Origin: JBAXGW01 sp037139195
Lineage (GTDB): Bacteria; Bacteroidota; Bacteroidia; Bacteroidales; JAHJDW01
DNA: 62,283 nucleotides
Direction: 5' to 3'
Assembly: GCA_037139195.1 (NCBI GenBank)
Contig: JBAXGW010000020.1
Location: 1-62,283 of the forward strand
Shown here: positions 16,148 to 25,838 of the stretch, piece by piece
How the letters are laid out: each line of letters opens with the position of its first letter
Position numbering within the stretch: the first letter of the stretch is position 1
Program-made: the position numbers and the translations under genes
The notes under the pieces: generated by a model
Told to the model about the DNA's origin: nothing
The model's input: the letters and a program-made list of their open reading frames with translations, nothing else
Database searches by the model: none

Positions 16148-16953
16148 TAAGCATAGGTAGAATAATATTTTTGGGTTGTTTCAAGGAAGTTTTCGTAATA
16201 ATTAGGTTCACCAGTAAGTGCTACTTTTCCAAAGATATCAATCCAGTATTGCTCTAACTTTGGCATTACTTCTTTTATTCTCTTTCCAATACACATTTCT
16301 CTGGTCAATCCAAACAACTTGGTATAACTATCATTAACATCTAAAAACACAAAATCTACAGGCTTTGCATCCTCATCTAATATTATTTCATGAAGGGCTA
16401 ATCCTTGATCCATTGATGCATATAGCAATCGATATTTTTCTTCGTTTTCGCGTAATACTTCTTCAATTTTTTTTTGATTAGTTATATCTAAGCAATGACC
16501 AATATAACCAATAAATTCGCCCGAACTATTGTAATTTGGGGCACCCATATCCAAAACCCATCGATATTCGCCGCTAGCATGACGCAATCGATATTCCATT
16601 TTAAATGGTTCCTGTTTGCCAAATGCTTCTAAATACACTTTTAAACAATAATCAAAATCGTCGGGGTGCACCCCCTCAGCCCATCCATTCCCCAATTCTT
16701 GTTCAAGAGTACGACCAGTAAATTTAAGCCAAGGTTCATTAAAATAATTGCATAATGCATCTGTACCAGAAGTCCAAATAATAGCCATTCCCGAATCAGC
16801 TATATTTCTATACTGAAACTCTTTTTCTCTAAGTTCTTGTTCTATTCTTTTACGTTCTGTGAGTTCATTTTGCAGCTCAAGCGTACGCTCTGCAACCAAT
16901 AATGCCAATAGTTCTTTTTCTTTCAGAGTTGCTGCATCGGAATTATTCAACAT
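16090..16953 (-). CDS. multi-PAS sensor histidine kinase, N-terminal part (ends in frameshift)
   Basis: This 287-residue frame begins MLNNSDAATLKEKELLALLV. A short coiled coil is followed by two PAS domains (about 45-165 and 170-270); the first has GEYRWVLDMGAPNY and the PAC tail IGHCLDITNQKK. After YYSTYAYCTKK the frame runs into about 12 unrelated residues and stops. The -1 frame from the A8 run (T8 at 16134-16141) reads KKNQFAVLVNDITERK, exactly the expected PAC ending. The intact protein would have about 1185 residues and seven PAS domains. Possible causes are a one-base indel, a sequencing error, or -1 frameshifting at A_AAA_AAA, which is in the correct phase. Confidence 0.82.
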   Translation of the reverse strand: MLNNSDAATLKEKELLALLVAERTLELQNELTERKRIEQELREKEFQYRNIADSGMAIIWTSGTDALCNYFNEPWLKFTGRTLEQELGNGWAEGVHPDDFDYCLKVYLEAFGKQEPFKMEYRLRHASGEYRWVLDMGAPNYNSSGEFIGYIGHCLDITNQKKIEEVLRENEEKYRLLYASMDQGLALHEIILDEDAKPVDFVFLDVNDSYTKLFGLTREMCIGKRIKEVMPKLEQYWIDIFGKVALTGEPNYYENFLETTQKYYSTYAYCTKKINLLFWLTILQSEN

Positions 16954-17135
16954 AGTGTTTTTTCGAGTTAATTTCTACTAAACAATTGAAAACATCGACA
17001 ATAATATTGCTTTCTAAGTTAATACGCTCGATTTTTCAGTTATCAAATATAAAAAAAAATATTAATAATTGCTATTGTTAATATAACAAATCACAAATTA
17101 GTTTCCGAGATTAAGTTTCTTTCTTAAAAAAACCA

Positions 17136-18395
17136 CTAGCGTGAATTTCCGTACCATTTCTTTTTATTTGGGTTTGATCCCGAATTAGTTGCAGCAGGTT
17201 TTCGTGGTGCAGCATGCGATTTATTTCTTTGTTGCTTAACCACTTTCACAGGATTATTATCTATTAAAGGAAAAGGATGATTGTCAATTATAGGAATTTT
17301 CTTACCAATCAATTTTTCAATATCTTTTAAGTATGGTTTTTCTTCGGCATCGCAAAACGAATAAGCAGTTCCCTTGGCTCCTGCTCGACCTGTTCGCCCA
17401 ATTCGATGAACGTAGGTTTCGGCAATGTTCGACAATTCAAAATTAACTACAAATTCCATATCTTCTACATCAATACCTCGAGCGGCTATATCAGTTGCCA
17501 CCAATATTCGGGTAGTTTGAGCTTTGAAATTTGCCAATGCGCGCTGACGAGCATTTTGAGCTTTATTACCATGAATAGCTTCTGCACTAATTTCGTGAGC
17601 TAACAATACCTTAACTACCTTATCGGCACCGTGCTTAGTTCGAGTAAATACCAGTGCTGTTTTTATGCTTTTATCTTTTAATATATGAATAAGCAAAGCA
17701 TTTTTATTTCCTTTATCAACAAAAAACACTGCTTGTTTTATAATATCAACGGTAGATGCAGATGGCGTTATTTCCACCTTCGAAGGTTGAACTAAAATTG
17801 TATTTGATAATTTTACAATTTCGGGTGGCATGGTAGCCGAGAAAAAAAGCGATTGACGTTTGCGTGGAAGATTAGCTATAATTTTTTTTACATCGTGAAT
17901 AAAACCCATATCTAGCATACGGTCGGCTTCGTCTAAAACAAATATTTCGATATTACGCAAGGACACAAAGCCTTGGTTCATTAAATCTAGTAATCGACCT
18001 GGCGTTGCAACTAAAATATCAACTCCATTTTGAAGCGATGCTGTTTGTGGATTTTGATTTACACCGCCAAAAATTACAGTGCTCGTTATACCTGTGAATC
18101 TTCCATAAGCCTTAATACTTTCATTTATTTGTATAGCTAATTCGCGAGTTGGTGTAACAATTAAACTTCTTATTTTTCTTTTTTTATCAAAAGTTTTTTC
18201 AATGCTAAGAAGTTGAAGAATTGGAATTGTAAAAGCAGCAGTTTTACCTGTCCCTGTTTGAGCACAGCCTAGTAAGTCGTTTCCGCGTAAAACTATTGGG
18301 ATTGATTCTTTTTGAATTGGAGTTGGTGTTTTATAGCCTTCTTTCTCTAATGATTTAAGAATAGGCTCAATAATGTTTAATGATTGAAATGACAT
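17136..18395 (-). CDS. DEAD-box ATP-dependent RNA helicase, RhlE-like
   Basis: The protein has 419 residues. Its core motifs are complete: Q motif TPTPIQKESIP, Walker A AQTGTGKT (about 44-51), PTRELA, DEAD (VLDEADRMLDMGF), SAT, ARGIDV and HRIGRTGRAG. The C-terminal about 45 residues are basic (VVKQQRNKSH...KKKWYGNSR), typical of RhlE RNA-binding tails. It probably acts in ribosome assembly or RNA turnover in the cold. TACATTTG (18480-18473) is a plausible -7 element, giving a leader of about 70 bases. It is monocistronic. Confidence 0.93.
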   Translation of the reverse strand: MSFQSLNIIEPILKSLEKEGYKTPTPIQKESIPIVLRGNDLLGCAQTGTGKTAAFTIPILQLLSIEKTFDKKRKIRSLIVTPTRELAIQINESIKAYGRFTGITSTVIFGGVNQNPQTASLQNGVDILVATPGRLLDLMNQGFVSLRNIEIFVLDEADRMLDMGFIHDVKKIIANLPRKRQSLFFSATMPPEIVKLSNTILVQPSKVEITPSASTVDIIKQAVFFVDKGNKNALLIHILKDKSIKTALVFTRTKHGADKVVKVLLAHEISAEAIHGNKAQNARQRALANFKAQTTRILVATDIAARGIDVEDMEFVVNFELSNIAETYVHRIGRTGRAGAKGTAYSFCDAEEKPYLKDIEKLIGKKIPIIDNHPFPLIDNNPVKVVKQQRNKSHAAPRKPAATNSGSNPNKKKWYGNSR

Positions 18396-18530
18396 AATTT
18401 TATTAAAGTGTATTTTTTTGTAGAACTATACCTGACGTTTGAGGAAGGAAATGTTCGAATAATAATAAAGTACAAATGTACGGTTTTTAATCCGATTAAT
18501 TGACTTTTGATTATTGAAGACATTAATAAA

Positions 18531-18562
18531 AAAAAAAGCCACATCTAAAAAATGCGGCTTTT
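18531..18562 (-). terminator. rho-independent terminator of the 1504-residue protein gene
   Basis: Read on the minus strand, AAAAGCCGCA (18562-18553) and TGTGGCTTTT (18543-18534) form a 10-base stem with one mismatch around a nine-base loop, followed by a run of at least ten T. It lies 17 bases after the stop at 18579. Confidence 0.85.
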
Positions 18563-18578
18563 AAAATTTGGGGAAATA

Positions 18579-21500
18579 TTATTGACCCATATCTTTCAAG
18601 AAATCATTTTTACGCTTTTCAGTAGTAGTTTGATAAACATAAGCCTCCTGTCCCTTTTCCCCTTTCAAACCTCTATCATCTGGTTTAGTTTCATTAATAA
18701 TAGTCAAAAATTCTTTACTAGAAGAAGCAACACCCATAATACCGCGCGAATAACTAAAGAAAAACCAATTTTTAGAGCCATCTTCAATATATATATTGAT
18801 AGCATCACCACTCTTTTTCTTTTCTACTTGCATCCAGCCTTTATATACTCTATTTAACTGAGTTTTGTTAACACTACCAATACTAAGCTGTCCATTTGAA
18901 ATATACGAATTAGTATTTGGATCCCACTTTAAGCTAACCTCAGAGAAAAACATATTGTGAATTAATTCATCCGGTATTTTTTTAAATGCACCATTAACAT
19001 TTAGGTCTGAAATTAGCTTATCAGCCTGAGCAACACCAACTTTGTTTACTAATGCTTTATAATAAGTCTCGCTATTTAAATTTGCTGGCTGAGCAGTAAC
19101 ATCAGCCAGTAAAGTTTCTTCCAATAATTTGTTAGCTTTATCAGAGAAGAAAAAGTCTATACCAAGAACTAAATCAAGTGATGTTTCACCTTTTTTGGTT
19201 TTATTAAGAGCAGTTCCATACGCATCAACTTTAACCTGACTTACATTGTTAGATAAGTTTATCACCCCTTCGCCATATACATCGCAGTATGTATTTATGC
19301 TCAAATAGTTGCCAGTAAATTTATTTTCCTTAATTCGTCCCATGTCTGCTATTTTATATTCTTTAACATCTTTATCATAATACAAAAAACCGTTTGCAAC
19401 AATCAAAGTATCATCGCCATCCTTTGCTCTTCTTGATAAAAATGCAGAATATACACAAGAAGAATCTTTACCTTGCATAATCCCCGCATATATCCTGCTT
19501 TCATTTTGATCTTTAGGAGTTTTATTAACAGGAATATATATTTCTAATGGATTAATATCAGCACTAAAGTTCAACCAACTAATAGGAACTTTATCACAAG
19601 AATGCTTAATCCTAGAATTACCATTAAAATTAATAAACTGATTACTGGCAATTAATTTAATATTACCATAATACTCAAAATAAGGACTCAAAGTAAAACT
19701 AGCTTCTTTTTCAATTTTACCATTAGCATATGTTTGATAAGTAGTATCAACAATAATTTTTTCAAAATATATTTTTTGTTTTTTTTCAGTTTCATCTACA
19801 TAGTCATAATACCCAGAAGCCCCATAATTTTTACGAGCATAAATATTTGTATTACAATTATAGAACTCATGATATTTAGTTGCAGTATTGGCCATGATTT
19901 TAGACTTCTCGAGTGTTTTAATTTCAGCTTTTTTCAAAACTGTTACTTTTCCGCTATCAGGAAAAATTGCAGCATCTGCGACTAAAATAAATTTAACGTC
20001 ATAAGCGTTAATGATATTATTTTTTATATCATATTCGGCTTTAGGCGAAAAAAACCTTAGCGAATCTTGTGCTGGATGTATTGAAACGAATTGGGAACCA
20101 GACAAATTCATTTCTTCTCCATTTTTTGTTGTAATATTTTTATCATCTCCCGAAAGTTTTTCGGTATTGCTTGTAAATAAATCGATCTTCTCTTTATCCA
20201 TCCACCAAATAAATTCATCCATATAACATATATATTGATTTACTGGAAATTCAACTTTCGATGCTTCGCTATTGGCCTTAAAATGACCTTTTTGTTCTTT
20301 CAAATCAACATGCCCTTTATAATCTAAAGTTGACAGGGTAACGTCTTCCAAATTTTCGCCCGATTTAAGTCTAAAATCGCAAGTATCTGTGTCAAATTCA
20401 TGCTGCTTAAACTTAAACAATAGAGCTTCAATTTCAGCTTTAGGGAATTTAATCAAACCAGCTCCAGTCATCCCATTGGGAGTTAAATCTGTTCTACCAT
20501 TTAGCACACATTGATTATTATAAAAACGTATTGGAGTTTCAATTTTAGTATCGCTCATGATATCTTCATAAGGTCGCCAAAGCATTCTCACATCCATCCC
20601 TTTAACATCAGGATATTCGGGATCTTTGTCAAGTTGTTCAGCTACATCAAATTTATAAGCCAACGCATTTGTTGAATCTGGGAAAAAAGTAAAGTCGGTA
20701 GAACCAGTTGTTGATGTTAAATATTTAAGTTCTCCATTTCCGTGCAAACCCTCATTACTTAATTTTATTTCATTAAAATATGTTCCTTTTCCTTCATATA
20801 CTGGAAAACCCTCAGAAGGAGCTTTTCGAGTAAAACCAAGCGAATAATCAGGCATAACAGTAAGGTTATCATCAAAATCGGGAAAAATACCAGCCGAGGC
20901 AAAATACCCATTAAATTCAATCCCTGCCGTAGAAAACTTATCGATGCTATCAAAGGAGAAAGGTTCTAATTGGTAAAAGAAGTTCTCGCGATTATATACT
21001 CCATTATAAATAGATGGTTTATCATAAAAAGCATACGAGTCTTTTTTGCTATTAAAAATTGGATATTGTGCCAATCGTTTAACACCCGATTTATTTCGCG
21101 GATGGTCAACAAGCAAATCTCCGGTAACACCTTCGATCATTGTTCTTACTCTAACTAATTCTGGCTCTCCAGTTTCTGGATCAACCTCAGTTCCTTTAAC
21201 CTTAAAAGTAAATGAATCAACATTATTCAAATTTATTTTAAACTCATCATAAATGAAATTGAAATCTTTTCCATAATACTCAAACAAACCAGCAATAATT
21301 TTACCTTGAAAATCGAAATCTCTATTTTTTCTCAATGAAACTTTTTGTTCATACGGTATGATTACAACGTTATGCGAATCTGACAAAAAAACCTGTTCAA
21401 CACCTTGAATTGTAATATCATTATTCAACAAACTCAAACTTGCATTTGTTTCGAACTGCTGCTTTGAAACCATGGAGTTGAACTTAATAATATCATAATC

Positions 21501-23093
21501 CGTTTTTCTTTCTCTTGAATTTATATAATGAAATAATCTATCAGTGATTGAAACCATTTTTGTATCAAAATTATAACGAACAAATCCTTTTTTTGCTAAA
21601 TTAATAACCATAGCACTCACAATTTCAATTTGTATTGTCATATAGTTAGATAAAGCCATAATTGGAAATTCGTTGTTTCCATATTTTTTCGCGAAGTCAC
21701 GAATCACTTTTAAGGGATGCTCATTATCAATACCTTGAAGTTTTTCATAACGCCATTGATCATAATAATTAGCTGATTCAAAATAACACTCACTTTCAGT
21801 TTTCATACCTTTAAACATAGCAAAATCTACTTTTGGCTCATCTGTCTTCCAATATACAGCTTCAACATACATATCCACCATGTGATATGAATCGTAAAAA
21901 GGGCTATTTCCAATTCCATTATCACTTCGCAACAAAGAAAGTTCTTTTGTAATATTCCCATTACTTTCTTGTTTTTTATCTAGATATTTCATTTCAATCA
22001 TCGGATGATAAATTGAATCGGCATCTATATATATTGATATTTCTGAGTTATCAGAAGAAATTCTATCTTTCTTCACTACAAAACTTTCTGACTTAGAGAT
22101 TGCAAACACACTACCCTCTCTATAAAAAATCACTTTAGCTTTTTGATCAGCCGTTCCTATTGCATAAAATTTTGCACCTGCCATAGAAAAACCGCCATCG
22201 TAATCAATATTTTCAAATAAAGCTTTTATAAAAAGGCGCTTGCTATATGAGTCAAATCTAGGATATGTTGCTTTATCAGGCGTAACATCTGCTAAAATTT
22301 TTTCTATAATTTTTCCTTTTAATGGATAATCAAAAAACTTTTTATTGAAGAAAGTAACTGAATCAGCTTCAAAATCAGAAGATTTCATCTCTATTGAATA
22401 CTTTTGTAATTCAGCGTAAACAGAATCGGAAGCAAATCCAGCTCTTCTCCAGTCAACTTTTCCATTTTCACCAAACCACATATTATTTGTTGGATAAAAA
22501 ACACCTTTTGTTCCTGCAATTACTGTGCTATCAGAATATTTCAAACAAATCAAATCGGTTTCAGCATATTCAATGTAAGCGGTAGAATCGTATTTAAAAA
22601 CAAAGTTTGAAGAAGACGACTTCCAAATTGTTGTATTCGAGTTATACATTTGATTTCCTATAAAAAGATTATTTGTCATTTCAACAAACCTAACAAATGA
22701 TGCTTTATTCGATTTTTTAACCAACAAATCCAACGATTTATACCAAGCATTAAACTCATCCATTGAGCGTCCACTATTTATAAAGCGCTGATAGCTCTCC
22801 AAATAATTTTTAAATTCTGGAAATGCCTTCAACTTTTTCTTTAACATCGCATTTGCAACGCTATACATTGCTTTTCTTTGCTCTTCATTTATCGAAGCAG
22901 TATTCCAAAAAGTAGTGAAAGGTACAATAAATTCCTCTGCTAATTTTTTGTCGTCTTGATTCATAAAATCCGTCAGCTCAATTAAAAATTTATCTTTATC
23001 TTCCGTAAATTTCTTTATTGCTGTTTGAGCTACTAATTGATTTCCCATTATAATTAACAAGAAACTAAACAAAACAATTTTAAATGCTTTCAT
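18579..23093 (-). CDS. very large exported protein of unknown function
   Basis: The start is set at the ATG at 23093, giving 1504 residues and a clean signal peptide (MKAFKIVLFSFLLIIMGNQ, cleavage after LVAQ). A longer frame reaching into prmA lacks this. No T9SS sorting domain, no enzyme motif and no further membrane segment were recognised. The first about 500 residues are mixed helix and strand. From about 550 to 1350 the sequence is mostly short beta strands with Asp, Lys and Gly turns, suggesting a long beta-solenoid or scaffold. KVEFPVNQYICYMDEFIWWMD (near 1000) is notable for its aromatics. It is 34 bases downstream of prmA on the same strand and ends at a strong terminator. The function is unknown. 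Confidence 0.8.
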   Translation of the reverse strand: MKAFKIVLFSFLLIIMGNQLVAQTAIKKFTEDKDKFLIELTDFMNQDDKKLAEEFIVPFTTFWNTASINEEQRKAMYSVANAMLKKKLKAFPEFKNYLESYQRFINSGRSMDEFNAWYKSLDLLVKKSNKASFVRFVEMTNNLFIGNQMYNSNTTIWKSSSSNFVFKYDSTAYIEYAETDLICLKYSDSTVIAGTKGVFYPTNNMWFGENGKVDWRRAGFASDSVYAELQKYSIEMKSSDFEADSVTFFNKKFFDYPLKGKIIEKILADVTPDKATYPRFDSYSKRLFIKALFENIDYDGGFSMAGAKFYAIGTADQKAKVIFYREGSVFAISKSESFVVKKDRISSDNSEISIYIDADSIYHPMIEMKYLDKKQESNGNITKELSLLRSDNGIGNSPFYDSYHMVDMYVEAVYWKTDEPKVDFAMFKGMKTESECYFESANYYDQWRYEKLQGIDNEHPLKVIRDFAKKYGNNEFPIMALSNYMTIQIEIVSAMVINLAKKGFVRYNFDTKMVSITDRLFHYINSRERKTDYDIIKFNSMVSKQQFETNASLSLLNNDITIQGVEQVFLSDSHNVVIIPYEQKVSLRKNRDFDFQGKIIAGLFEYYGKDFNFIYDEFKINLNNVDSFTFKVKGTEVDPETGEPELVRVRTMIEGVTGDLLVDHPRNKSGVKRLAQYPIFNSKKDSYAFYDKPSIYNGVYNRENFFYQLEPFSFDSIDKFSTAGIEFNGYFASAGIFPDFDDNLTVMPDYSLGFTRKAPSEGFPVYEGKGTYFNEIKLSNEGLHGNGELKYLTSTTGSTDFTFFPDSTNALAYKFDVAEQLDKDPEYPDVKGMDVRMLWRPYEDIMSDTKIETPIRFYNNQCVLNGRTDLTPNGMTGAGLIKFPKAEIEALLFKFKQHEFDTDTCDFRLKSGENLEDVTLSTLDYKGHVDLKEQKGHFKANSEASKVEFPVNQYICYMDEFIWWMDKEKIDLFTSNTEKLSGDDKNITTKNGEEMNLSGSQFVSIHPAQDSLRFFSPKAEYDIKNNIINAYDVKFILVADAAIFPDSGKVTVLKKAEIKTLEKSKIMANTATKYHEFYNCNTNIYARKNYGASGYYDYVDETEKKQKIYFEKIIVDTTYQTYANGKIEKEASFTLSPYFEYYGNIKLIASNQFINFNGNSRIKHSCDKVPISWLNFSADINPLEIYIPVNKTPKDQNESRIYAGIMQGKDSSCVYSAFLSRRAKDGDDTLIVANGFLYYDKDVKEYKIADMGRIKENKFTGNYLSINTYCDVYGEGVINLSNNVSQVKVDAYGTALNKTKKGETSLDLVLGIDFFFSDKANKLLEETLLADVTAQPANLNSETYYKALVNKVGVAQADKLISDLNVNGAFKKIPDELIHNMFFSEVSLKWDPNTNSYISNGQLSIGSVNKTQLNRVYKGWMQVEKKKSGDAINIYIEDGSKNWFFFSYSRGIMGVASSSKEFLTIINETKPDDRGLKGEKGQEAYVYQTTTEKRKNDFLKDMGQ

Positions 23094-23127
23094 AATTAAA
23101 TTATTATCAAGAATAAAACTTAAAATT

Positions 23128-23964
23128 TTATTTTTTAAACATTGCCAAAGTCCATGTATTGAGAACTTTAAAAAACTCAAATTTCAAATTAGAATTTATT
23201 GCACATTTTTTTATGGCATCTAAATCCAATTCATAAAAACCACTCATAAACAAAAGACCATCTTTTTTCAAAGAAGTTGCATATTTTGGAATATCAGCTA
23301 ATAATATATTGCGATTTATATTTGCAACAATCACATCAAATGGCTTAAAATCTTTCAATAATTCTGCATCGCCTAAAAATGTTTCTATTTGAGGCGTATT
23401 ATTAATTTGAATATTTTCCAACGTATTTTCATAAGCCCAGTCGTTATTATCTATTGCAACTATTCGCTTAGCTCCTTTTTGAGCTGCTATTATTGCTAAC
23501 ACACCTGTTCCACAACCCATATCCAACACTTCTTTATCTTTCAAATCTAAATCACATATCTTCGAAGTACACAGATAAGTGGTTTCGTGATGTCCTGTTC
23601 CAAAAGACATTTTTGGATTAATAACAATATTAAATTCAAATTTGCCTTCTACTTGATGAAAAGGAGCTCGAATAATACACTTATCTTCTACGATTACGGG
23701 CTCATAACTTTGTTCCCAAACTTCGTTCCAATTTTTTTCCTGAATAGTTGACGATGAAAACGCAACTGAAAAATTGTTAATTTTCATGCTTTCAGCTATT
23801 TCAGTAACTTTATTCTCATCAAAATCAGGTTCTTGAATATATGCTAATACAAATTCTTCATCTTCCGAAAAACTCTCAAACCCAACTTCAGCAAGTAATG
23901 AAATCCACAAGTCATTACCTTGAATTAATGGGTCTATTTTACCTTTTACTTCTACGTAATTCAT
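23128..23964 (-). CDS. prmA: ribosomal protein L11 methyltransferase
   Basis: The protein has 278 residues and trimethylates L11. The N-terminal substrate-recognition domain (about 1-110) is followed by the SAM-binding domain. The visible motifs are NPKMSFGTGHHETTYLC, SAM motif I DMGCGTGVLAIIAAQKGA (about 148-165) and VANINRNIL (the 'NPPY'-like motif of PrmA). It starts three bases after the tpiA stop and is probably cotranscribed with it. Confidence 0.94.
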   Translation of the reverse strand: MNYVEVKGKIDPLIQGNDLWISLLAEVGFESFSEDEEFVLAYIQEPDFDENKVTEIAESMKINNFSVAFSSSTIQEKNWNEVWEQSYEPVIVEDKCIIRAPFHQVEGKFEFNIVINPKMSFGTGHHETTYLCTSKICDLDLKDKEVLDMGCGTGVLAIIAAQKGAKRIVAIDNNDWAYENTLENIQINNTPQIETFLGDAELLKDFKPFDVIVANINRNILLADIPKYATSLKKDGLLFMSGFYELDLDAIKKCAINSNLKFEFFKVLNTWTLAMFKK

Positions 23965-23967
23965 AAT

Positions 23968-24729
23968 TTAATAAGAATTAATTATTTGAATAAAATCAGA
24001 AACATTTAATGAAGCACCACCTATTAAACCACCGTCAACATCTGCTTGTGCAAATATTTCTTTTGCATTGCTAGGCTTACAACTGCCTCCATATAAAATG
24101 CTTATATTATCAGCAACGTCTTTACCTTTGATATTTTCAATTTCTTTGCGAATAAATTTATGCATTTCTTGAGCTTGTTCTGGACTTGCGTTTAGACCTG
24201 TGCCAATTGCCCAAACTGGCTCATAAGCAATTACAATATGATTAAAACAAGGCGCATCAACATTAGACAAAGTTACAGTTAATTGATTTTTAATTATATC
24301 AAACAATGTTCCATTTTCTCGTTCGGCAAGTGTTTCTCCAACACAATATATTGGGTTCAAATTATTCTCAAGTACCAATTTAAGTTTCTTTTCTAAAACT
24401 TCATTGCTTTCGCCATAATACTGCCTACGCTCCGAATGTCCAACAATAACATAATCAACACCAATTGATTTCAACATTTCTGCTGAAACTTCGCCAGTAA
24501 AAGCGCCTGATTTTTCAGAAGCAACGTTTTGTGCACCACAAAATATATTATTTTCGACCTCGGTTAATGCTGCACAAATATTTAAATGAATAAATGAAGG
24601 ACAAATAATAACCTCTACGTCTTTGCTTCCTCTATCATCATAAAGTGCTGTAATATATTTTATTAAATCAAGACCTTCATGATAGGTCATATTCATTTTC
24701 CAATTTCCAGCAACAATTTTTTTTCTCAT
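23968..24729 (-). CDS. tpiA: triosephosphate isomerase
   Basis: The protein has 253 residues and interconverts DHAP and glyceraldehyde-3-phosphate. The catalytic residues are visible: K11 in AGNWKMN, H98 in VIVGHSERR and E170 in AYEPVWAIGTG. The phosphate-binding GGS is in LYGGSCKPSNAKE, and a second glycine-rich segment is DGGLIGGASL. The length is normal. It follows the permease gene by 16 bases. Confidence 0.97.
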   Translation of the reverse strand: MRKKIVAGNWKMNMTYHEGLDLIKYITALYDDRGSKDVEVIICPSFIHLNICAALTEVENNIFCGAQNVASEKSGAFTGEVSAEMLKSIGVDYVIVGHSERRQYYGESNEVLEKKLKLVLENNLNPIYCVGETLAERENGTLFDIIKNQLTVTLSNVDAPCFNHIVIAYEPVWAIGTGLNASPEQAQEMHKFIRKEIENIKGKDVADNISILYGGSCKPSNAKEIFAQADVDGGLIGGASLNVSDFIQIINSY

Positions 24730-24745
24730 AACTTATTGATTTTTT

Positions 24746-25825
24746 TTAATTCAAACGTATTCTTGGGTCTAATACTCCATAAAGAATATCAACTATTATA
24801 TTAACTACAACTAATATCACAGAAATCATTAAAACCGAACCCATTACAACAGGTAAATCGTATTTATCAAGTGCATTTACTATTACTACGCCAACACCTT
24901 TCCAATCGAAAATATACTCAACAAACACTGCCCCTGCCATTAACGAAGCAATCCAACCAGATATTGCAGTAACAACAGGATTCATTGCATTTTTTAATGC
25001 ATGTTTAATAATAACCGTTTTATATTTTAAGCCTTTTGCCCTTGCTGTTCTGATATAATCTTGACTCATTACTTCTAGCATTGAGTTTCTAGTCAACTGA
25101 ATTATAACAGCCAACGGACGAATGCTTAGAGTAAATGCTGGTAAAATAAGATTTTTTATATCAAAAAATTCGCCATTACCCATTTCATCTATGCTATACA
25201 TACTGCCATACATATTTAATCCTGTGTATTTTCCTAAAACGAAAGAAAATAACCAAGCAACTAATATCGCCATAAAAAATGAAGGCAAAGACATTCCAAT
25301 TGAACCAATTACAAGCGTTGCCTTATCAAAAAACGAATCTTTTTTAATAGCTGATACAACGCCTAAATATATTCCAACTAAAACAGCAAAAAACATTGAA
25401 ACTAAAGCTAAAACAGCAGTACTTGGCAATGCTTCTATTAAAATTGAAGACACGCTTCGCTTATTTTGATAAGAACGACGCAAATAGGGCGTTTTAATAA
25501 CAAGCGAATAACTCTTGATTATTGCAATTTTAAACGAATTGTCGTATTTTATTTTATCTAAAAACCAATAACTATCTGTATTTTCAGTATTATATATTGA
25601 TAAAAAAGACAAATCATTTATATAACTTATGTACTGAAGAGGCAAAGACTTATCTCTACCCAAATCTTTATTAATCATTGCCACAGAAGCACTATCAGCA
25701 CGCTGTCCAAGCATCATTCGAGCTGGATCGCCTGGCAATACATTAAACAAAAAGAATATCACTGTTGCAACTCCAAACAACACTAAAAAACCGTAATAAG
25801 CACGTTTTAAAATAAATTGCAACAC
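24746..25825 (-). CDS. ABC transporter permease, DppB/OppB type (orphan)
   Basis: The protein has 359 residues with a GTG start. Six transmembrane segments are visible: about 8-30, 130-155, 170-195, 225-250, 290-315 and 325-350. The N-terminal signature is RAYYGFLVLFGVATVIFFLFN, then LPGDPARMMLGQ. The EAA loop reads DYIRTARAKGLKYKTVIIKH and contacts the ATPase. The stretch between helices 1 and 2 (about 45-125) is longer than in most DppB proteins. No second permease, ATPase or solute-binding protein is nearby, so it must use partners elsewhere or have a special role. It lies between DUF1599 and tpiA. Confidence 0.88.
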   Translation of the reverse strand: MLQFILKRAYYGFLVLFGVATVIFFLFNVLPGDPARMMLGQRADSASVAMINKDLGRDKSLPLQYISYINDLSFLSIYNTENTDSYWFLDKIKYDNSFKIAIIKSYSLVIKTPYLRRSYQNKRSVSSILIEALPSTAVLALVSMFFAVLVGIYLGVVSAIKKDSFFDKATLVIGSIGMSLPSFFMAILVAWLFSFVLGKYTGLNMYGSMYSIDEMGNGEFFDIKNLILPAFTLSIRPLAVIIQLTRNSMLEVMSQDYIRTARAKGLKYKTVIIKHALKNAMNPVVTAISGWIASLMAGAVFVEYIFDWKGVGVVIVNALDKYDLPVVMGSVLMISVILVVVNIIVDILYGVLDPRIRLN

Positions 25826-25838
25826 TATTGAATTAAAT

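Noticed and set aside
23094..23180. N-terminal extension of the 1504-residue protein into prmA
   Set aside because: The ATG at 23093 gives a perfect signal peptide, and the extension overlaps prmA codons in another frame.
25122..25469. 115-codon open frame on the plus strand inside the permease gene
   Set aside because: It is antisense to a well-supported permease with conserved motifs, has no family features and no promoter; the same holds for the other antisense frames of 60-120 codons.
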